Source: Nitrososphaerales archaeon TH5896 (lineage in GTDB: Archaea; Thermoproteota; Nitrososphaeria; Nitrososphaerales; Nitrososphaeraceae). Taken from it: a DNA stretch of 18,497 bases. The notes under the pieces are model-generated. The model was given only the letters and a program-made list of their open reading frames with translations. It was not told the DNA's origin and made no database searches. The translations under genes and the position numbers were made by a program. The stretch lies in the NCBI GenBank assembly GCA_014523625.1, contig JAATVP010000119.1:1-18497 (forward strand), given 5' to 3'. Positions 14,721-18,497 of this stretch are shown here, one piece after another. The first letter of the stretch is position 1; the number at the start of each line of letters is the position of its first letter.

Positions 14721-15782
14721 TTGGATAAACTTTCAAGTGATTCTATAATTAAGATGAAAAAACCAGTTCTACTTTTGGGAGTGGGTGGACTAGGAAGCAG
14801 ACTGGCTTCGAAGATTGCAAAGGAACTAGGGTGCGCTTGTTCGATAGTTACGGATGATGAAGGGTGCGAAACAGGAGGATATCCTACCGTTCTGATAAAT
14901 ACACAATCATGGATCAATCCATCTGGTCGTAAACTTAGATTCTATGCTCAAGCATCGGTGGAGAGGATCAAGTCTTTAGTAGCGGGCTACAACACAGTGT
15001 TGATCATAGGTAATCTAGCCGGAAAAGCTGGAATTGCACTCTGTCCGACAATTTGTAACCTTATTAGAAACCATCAACCTTCTGTTGCAAATCAAACAAG
15101 TGAAGCCACCTTTTCTTCCCTTCATTCGAGGCCTCAAACAATAGCAACAAATGATATTGACATCATTACATTCATTGTTATGCCCTTCAAATTTGAAAAG
15201 GGCCGAATCTTTGACGCAGGAATTTCATTGCGGAGGATTCGAGAATCTTCTGGTGCCGTTGTCGTTATTGACAATGATGCATTTCTCGATAACAACCCTG
15301 ACTTGACAATTTCGCAATGCTATGATCTTACCAATCAAGCAATATTTGACACTATTTCTTCATTTTATCAGACAGAATTCAATGTTGATCTTAATTTATT
15401 AGGTGTAGGAAGACCTGATAGAGATTCCGTCTCATCCTCCGCAATGGATTCACTCGCGATGCTTTTGGATAGTACCGACATTGAATCCGTGAGACGTACT
15501 CTGGTTCATGTTATGGGTGGCGATAGGATATCGGTAGGCGCAATGAATGGTCTAGTCGATACAGTTCAGTCGATCTTTAAAAAAGATAACTTGAGCAGTG
15601 TAAATTTAATGATGTCAAATCCAGGACATGTCAATGTGCATCTCCTTTCTTCGGTTGTCTCTAAAACAAAATTCGACAGTTATGATCCGTTGTCAGAAAT
15701 TATCCCTTCTAATAATAACCTTGATTGGGACGAATTGGATTGCTCCCCTGAAATTAGTTTAGACATAAGGAACGTTGAATAG
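14721..15782 (+). CDS. divergent FtsZ/tubulin-superfamily protein
   Basis: A 353-residue protein with an FtsZ-like layout. LLLGVGGLGSRLASKIA (17-33) matches the N-terminal GVGGAG nucleotide loop. IIGNLAGKAGIALCPTI (95-111) falls where FtsZ has GGGTGTGAAPVIA, so the tubulin signature GGGTGTG is lost. FIVMPFKFEKGR ... AGISLRRIRESSGAVVVIDND matches the FtsZ PFxFEGxxR ... GIxxLxxxVDTLIVIPND region. NVDLNLLGVG (221-230) is at the T7 synergy loop, and NxDxxD has become N-V-D-L-N-L, losing the catalytic second Asp. It probably cannot hydrolyse GTP normally. Thaumarchaea divide mainly with Cdv/ESCRT-III, so a structural or accessory role is more likely. Start is TTG 14721; ATG 14754 is an alternative. 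Confidence 0.82.
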   Translation: MDKLSSDSIIKMKKPVLLLGVGGLGSRLASKIAKELGCACSIVTDDEGCETGGYPTVLINTQSWINPSGRKLRFYAQASVERIKSLVAGYNTVLIIGNLAGKAGIALCPTICNLIRNHQPSVANQTSEATFSSLHSRPQTIATNDIDIITFIVMPFKFEKGRIFDAGISLRRIRESSGAVVVIDNDAFLDNNPDLTISQCYDLTNQAIFDTISSFYQTEFNVDLNLLGVGRPDRDSVSSSAMDSLAMLLDSTDIESVRRTLVHVMGGDRISVGAMNGLVDTVQSIFKKDNLSSVNLMMSNPGHVNVHLLSSVVSKTKFDSYDPLSEIIPSNNNLDWDELDCSPEISLDIRNVE

Positions 15783-16212
15783 TTTACGGGGTTCATGTGT
15801 CACCCTTGAAATGCATTTTGGTTTGAAGTTTGTGTTATGTTATCTTATCTTCTCAGTAGCCACTAAATAGTCAAAAATTTTTCTAGCTCGCTTAGTCATT
15901 ATCAAGTCTTATTTCTGTGGTGGGGTTCGGAGAGCGATAGGAGGCGGTAGTTCTTGATTAGGGCGACTCAGTTAAACATTAAAGATCGCCTTACAATTTG
16001 ACCGACAGTCCAAGGACTATTGCTTCCAACAGCCGCGACCTGTAAAAATGGCCTTTAGTTCTGCATTTCTGTCGGGTCAACCATATCTGAAGAATCAACC
16101 AACTTAGTAGACAACCATCATTTAACGCGCCCATGAAATTACCATTGGTAGCCTCTAGGAACACCATTTTCCAAGTCTTTTTTAGACTTTCGCATAATGG
16201 TTTAGAACTCGG
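15783..16212. other. 430-bp intergenic region with possible structured RNA
   Basis: No coding sequence is supported; minus-strand ORFs here are shorter than 50 codons and featureless. Two possible stems are visible: GGCGA/TCGCC (about 15962-15989) and an 11-bp near-perfect inverted repeat, TTGACCGACAG (15998-16008) with CTGTCGGGTCAA (16069-16080, one bulged G). A smaller AGTCC-AA-GGACT hairpin begins inside the loop. The right end precedes the stop of the 53-residue Cys-rich protein gene. Confidence 0.5.
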
Positions 16213-16374
16213 TCAGATTTTGGTCGATTTAGAAACCTCTTTGTTCCTATTCGAGGGCTTTGAAAGCTCGTTGTAGCAATCGCATATCTCATGAATCAAC
16301 ATAACCTTACCGCATCGTTCACACAACTTGAAGTTTACCTCATCTACTTGCAGCTGGCCAGTCATTAGAGCCAT
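16213..16374 (-). CDS. 53-residue Cys-rich (CxxC...CxC) protein
   Basis: A small ORF on the minus strand, ATG 16374 to TGA 16213. The protein starts MALMTGQLQVDEVNFKLCER and contains C18-x2-C21 and C31-x-C33 with H28 between them, followed by a polar, Lys/Ser-rich tail. This looks like a single zinc-binding finger. A clear TATA-like box (TTTTTATA at 16396-16403) is centred ~26 nt upstream, which places the transcription start at or next to the ATG, a leaderless mRNA. The combination of a strong promoter and paired cysteines supports a real gene. Function is unknown; DNA, RNA or protein binding are possible. Confidence 0.72.
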   Translation of the reverse strand: MALMTGQLQVDEVNFKLCERCGKVMLIHEICDCYNELSKPSNRNKEVSKSTKI

Positions 16375-16395
16375 GGTTACTATTTGTCTTCAAGG

Positions 16396-16403
16396 TATAA
16401 AAA
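16396..16403 (-). promoter_or_regulatory. TATA-like box for the 53-residue protein
   Basis: TTTTTATA on the minus strand, ~26 nt upstream of ATG 16374, predicting a leaderless transcript. Confidence 0.5.
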
Positions 16404-16517
16404 TTTGACTTGAACAAACCAAATCTGAGATAAATCATAGTGAATTCATCTCCAATATCAATTTGTAGAAAAATCTATACGATTTGATATATTTTTCATT
16501 TCCTTTTGAAAATCATC

Positions 16518-17879
16518 TCATTTGGCCGGTGAGAGAAGACCGGATTGAACAATTTGTTGTGTTGCATCTATCAAATGGTCAGCATCTTTCAGAGAGTGCA
16601 TTGAAGAGATCGCACCCATTTTTTCAGGAAGGAAGAACATTTTGTGTTTTGCAATTAGGGCAAAATGGTATTTTCTAAGCAAATCTCTGTCTGATAATCC
16701 GACGTCTAATGCAGAGCTTATTTTTCGTATGTCTTTGTTGAGAAAATGGGTCATAAATAAGGAGCCAATCCCCTTTACATCCACATCGACGCCCCCTTCT
16801 GAAAATGCCTTTTTCAGTCCTTTCCTTATCCTAGTGCCAATCTTGTTTATTTTGGGATAGATGGCAGATTTGTTCTCCTTGAGGTGCTTCAGGGTCGATA
16901 ACCCTGCTGTCATGGTCAGTGGATTTGCGGAAAAAGTCCCACCTCCAATGTAACAAGCAACTTCACTCTTTTCTCTTCCAACTGGATTGCATAATGACAT
17001 GATGTCTTTGTCGCCGCATAAAACCCCAATCGGTAAACCTCCTCCAACGATTTTTCCCAGAGTAAACAAATCTGGATCCAACTTATATACATGTGCAGCA
17101 CCTCTAAAGGACAGACGAAACCCTGTGACGATCTCATCAAGAATATAGAGAGCGTCATTTCTCTTGGCAAATTCCTGCAAACCATGGAGATAATCACTTT
17201 CGGGGGTAATGCAGCCTGCACCACCAAGTACAGGCTCTACTATTATGCATGCCAAATCATCTCGTATAGTGTCAAGAATTTTCAGAGATCTTTCCAGATC
17301 ATTGAAAGGAATTGACTCGACAAATTGCTCTTCATCTTGAATTAAGCCTAATCCTTCGTCAAGTTCGAATGGATAATTGACGGATTGGAGAAGATTGGTA
17401 TTATAACCATGCCATCCACCTACGATCTTTGCGACAACCCTCCTTCCAGTTTTGGCCCTGGCGAGTCGAACCGCGTACATGGTAGCCTCTGAGCCTGTAC
17501 TGGAATAACGGATCAGCTCGGCACGGGGCATTCCCTTCTTTATGGCATAGGCAAGATCCAAGCTCAATTTGTTGACTGTACCAAACAACGTTCCGTGACT
17601 TGTCTGACGCCTTACGGCAGAAGCAACGACTGGATGTGAATGCCCTATCAGCAGGGCCCAATGACCCATCCAATAATCCGTGTAATTGTTGCCATCCACG
17701 TCGCGCAGGTATTTTCCCTTCGCAAACTTCGTATAGAAGGGGTAAGGGGCGAAATATCTAATATTGTGGCTAATTCCTCCTGGAAAGCACGACATAGATT
17801 TCTTGTAAAGCGCATGCGATTTTCGGGTCTTTTTCGAATATTCTTTTTGAATTCGTATAGCGGCTGCTGACGGGTTCAT
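16518..17879 (-). CDS. class III aminotransferase, glutamate-1-semialdehyde 2,1-aminomutase (HemL)-like
   Basis: PLP enzyme of the GSA-aminomutase clade. In tetrapyrrole synthesis HemL converts glutamate-1-semialdehyde to 5-aminolevulinate. Visible landmarks in the 453-residue protein are GGISHNIRYFAPYPFY, the phosphate-binding YSSTGSEATMYAVRLARA (125-142), GGWHGYN (154-160), EPVLGGAG, the PLP-ring Asp in ILDEIVTGFR (246-255), the Schiff-base lysine K276 in LGKIVGGGLPIG, and GGTFSANPLTMTAG. The GWHG motif differs from the xYHG of typical HemL, so it could be a paralogue with another substrate. I recall that a GSA aminotransferase gene lies next to the rRNA operon in other group I thaumarchaea, which this layout repeats. 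A TATA-like box sits ~30 nt upstream of ATG 17879. Confidence 0.85.
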   Translation of the reverse strand: MNPSAAAIRIQKEYSKKTRKSHALYKKSMSCFPGGISHNIRYFAPYPFYTKFAKGKYLRDVDGNNYTDYWMGHWALLIGHSHPVVASAVRRQTSHGTLFGTVNKLSLDLAYAIKKGMPRAELIRYSSTGSEATMYAVRLARAKTGRRVVAKIVGGWHGYNTNLLQSVNYPFELDEGLGLIQDEEQFVESIPFNDLERSLKILDTIRDDLACIIVEPVLGGAGCITPESDYLHGLQEFAKRNDALYILDEIVTGFRLSFRGAAHVYKLDPDLFTLGKIVGGGLPIGVLCGDKDIMSLCNPVGREKSEVACYIGGGTFSANPLTMTAGLSTLKHLKENKSAIYPKINKIGTRIRKGLKKAFSEGGVDVDVKGIGSLFMTHFLNKDIRKISSALDVGLSDRDLLRKYHFALIAKHKMFFLPEKMGAISSMHSLKDADHLIDATQQIVQSGLLSPAK

Positions 17880-17903
17880 CGGTCGCTAACTAGAATTAGA
17901 ACA

Positions 17904-17914
17904 CTTTTTAATTG
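17904..17914 (-). promoter_or_regulatory. TATA-like box for the HemL-like gene
   Basis: CAATTAAAAAG on the minus strand, centred ~30 nt upstream of ATG 17879; predicts a leader of only a few nucleotides. Confidence 0.45.
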
Positions 17915-17998
17915 TTATCACACGTTCAACTTGGTAAAATGCAAGCTCTTCTAATCGTCTCCCTAAAGTTGAGGAAATCTAGTTGCTCTTTACAAATA

Positions 17999-18028
17999 CC
18001 GGGTTGCGTCAATGCCGGGTTGAGTCAA
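17999..18028 (+). repeat. 16-bp tandem repeat upstream of rRNA promoters
   Basis: Two copies of CCGGGTTGMGTCAA, at 17999-18012 and 18015-18028, separated by TG, differ at one base. They directly precede the TATA-like GATATACTT (18029-18037), where archaeal BRE elements or regulator sites would lie. Confidence 0.8.
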
Positions 18029-18079
18029 GATATACTTAATTCAACACCTTTGATGCCAGCAGCCGCTACATCAGTGTGA

Positions 18080-18174
18080 GTTTATATTGGAATTGTTGTT
18101 AAGAAATAGCGAATATCTCCTATTTTGGTAACGTACAAGCTATAAAATCTTATTTCTTGCGAACGTTTATATTG
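18080..18174 (+). promoter_or_regulatory. candidate tandem rRNA promoters
   Basis: GTTTATATTG occurs at 18080-18089 and again exactly at 18165-18174, 85 bp apart, and GCTATAAAAT lies between them (18139-18148). With GATATACTT at 18029, this gives several TATA-like boxes in the direction of 16S, consistent with the multiple tandem promoters of some archaeal rRNA operons. Which are active cannot be told. Confidence 0.5.
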
Positions 18175-18216
18175 AAATCCTGTGACAGACTTGTAGAACG
18201 TGGACTATTAGGCGGC

Positions 18217-18273
18217 GTCAGTGATGATCTCTCAAATAACGATGGTCTTAGAGCCATTGAATGATTCACTGAC
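18217..18273 (+). other. nested inverted repeat with C/D-box-like sequences in the rRNA leader
   Basis: GTCAGTGA (18217-18224) pairs perfectly with TCACTGAC (18266-18273). Inside, CGATGG and CCATTG (about 18239-18260) form a second stem with one G-U pair. A box C consensus (GTGATGA, 18221-18227) and a box D (CTGA, 18269-18272) fall 52 nt end to end. It may be a processing-related fold or C/D-like element. Confidence 0.4.
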
Positions 18274-18394
18274 CTCCAGTTACGCTCATATCATGGAGAT
18301 TCGATGAAAAATTGGATCTGACTTAGGTTACACGACCCGCACAATAACAAACAGTCCGACAGTACTCTCATAAATATATAATACGACATGGATC

Positions 18395-18497
<103 letters not shown>

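Larger units (their letters stand above)
17880..18394. other. upstream/leader region of the rRNA operon
   Basis: About 515 bp without coding capacity, between the leftward HemL-like gene and 16S. It contains, left to right: the HemL-like promoter, a 16-bp tandem repeat, several TATA-like sites, a 13-nt match to the 16S 530-loop, a nested inverted repeat (18217-18273), and an AT-rich stretch (18373-18384) just before 16S that is too close to be the 16S promoter. The half of the pre-16S processing stem upstream of 16S cannot be verified because its partner lies outside the window. Confidence 0.6.

Noticed and set aside
18373..18384. AT-rich AAATATATAATA as a 16S promoter.
   Set aside because: Centred only ~17 nt before the mature 16S end, so transcription would start inside 16S; more likely a linker in the precursor.

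Overview
The window is from an ammonia-oxidising archaeon of the Nitrososphaerales type (Thaumarchaeota group I.1b, soil lineage). Three things point there: the first ~100 nt of an archaeal 16S rRNA at the right edge, whose 5' region reads like group I.1b; archaeal information-processing genes (Trm5-like, Ard1-like acetyltransferase, L39e, L31e, archaeal AspRS, Cdkal1-type methylthiotransferase); and lineage-typical oddities such as a membrane-anchored blue-copper protein and a degenerate FtsZ-like protein. All assignments are by eye.

Layout. 1-1,733: tRNA m1G37 methyltransferase (+), convergent with a two-helix membrane protein and an Ard1/RimI-type acetyltransferase (-). 1,894-2,589: PAP2-family membrane phosphatase (-). 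2,937-4,609: translationally coupled sufS and IscU/SufU-type scaffold (-). 4,858-5,103: small multi-Cys/His zinc protein (+), convergent with a stand-alone OppD/DppD-type ABC ATPase (5,110-6,126, -). 6,439-8,368: Cys-motif (possibly NusA/KH-like) protein and aspartyl-tRNA synthetase in one operon (+). 8,385-9,976: JAMM metalloprotease and a membrane protein with a C-terminal cupredoxin domain (-). 10,156-11,370: cytosolic eight-bladed PQQ-type propeller (-), divergent from rpl39e (52 codons, TTG start) and rpl31e with an unusual ~100-residue Lys/Glu tail. 12,354-13,043: exported PsbP-like protein. 13,169-14,587: tRNA ms2t6A methylthiotransferase. 14,721-15,782: FtsZ/tubulin-like protein with a broken GTPase signature. 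16,213-16,374: 53-residue Cys-rich protein on a leaderless transcript (-). 16,518-17,879: HemL-like class III aminotransferase (-). 17,880-18,497: rRNA upstream region with repeated elements, then 16S.

The genes share a translation theme (two tRNA modification enzymes, AspRS, L39e, L31e, 16S) with Fe-S assembly (the methylthiotransferase needs Fe-S clusters), but they are transcribed as many short units. TATA-like boxes repeatedly lie ~26-33 nt upstream of start codons, which implies leaderless mRNAs, and TTG starts are very common; this geometry was used to choose several starts.

No CRISPR array, transposon, integrase, phage gene or tRNA was seen. The most interesting signals are the degenerate FtsZ, the L31e tail with its 45-nt duplication, two small zinc proteins, a JAMM motif one residue short, and the repeats and 530-loop-like sequence upstream of the 16S gene.
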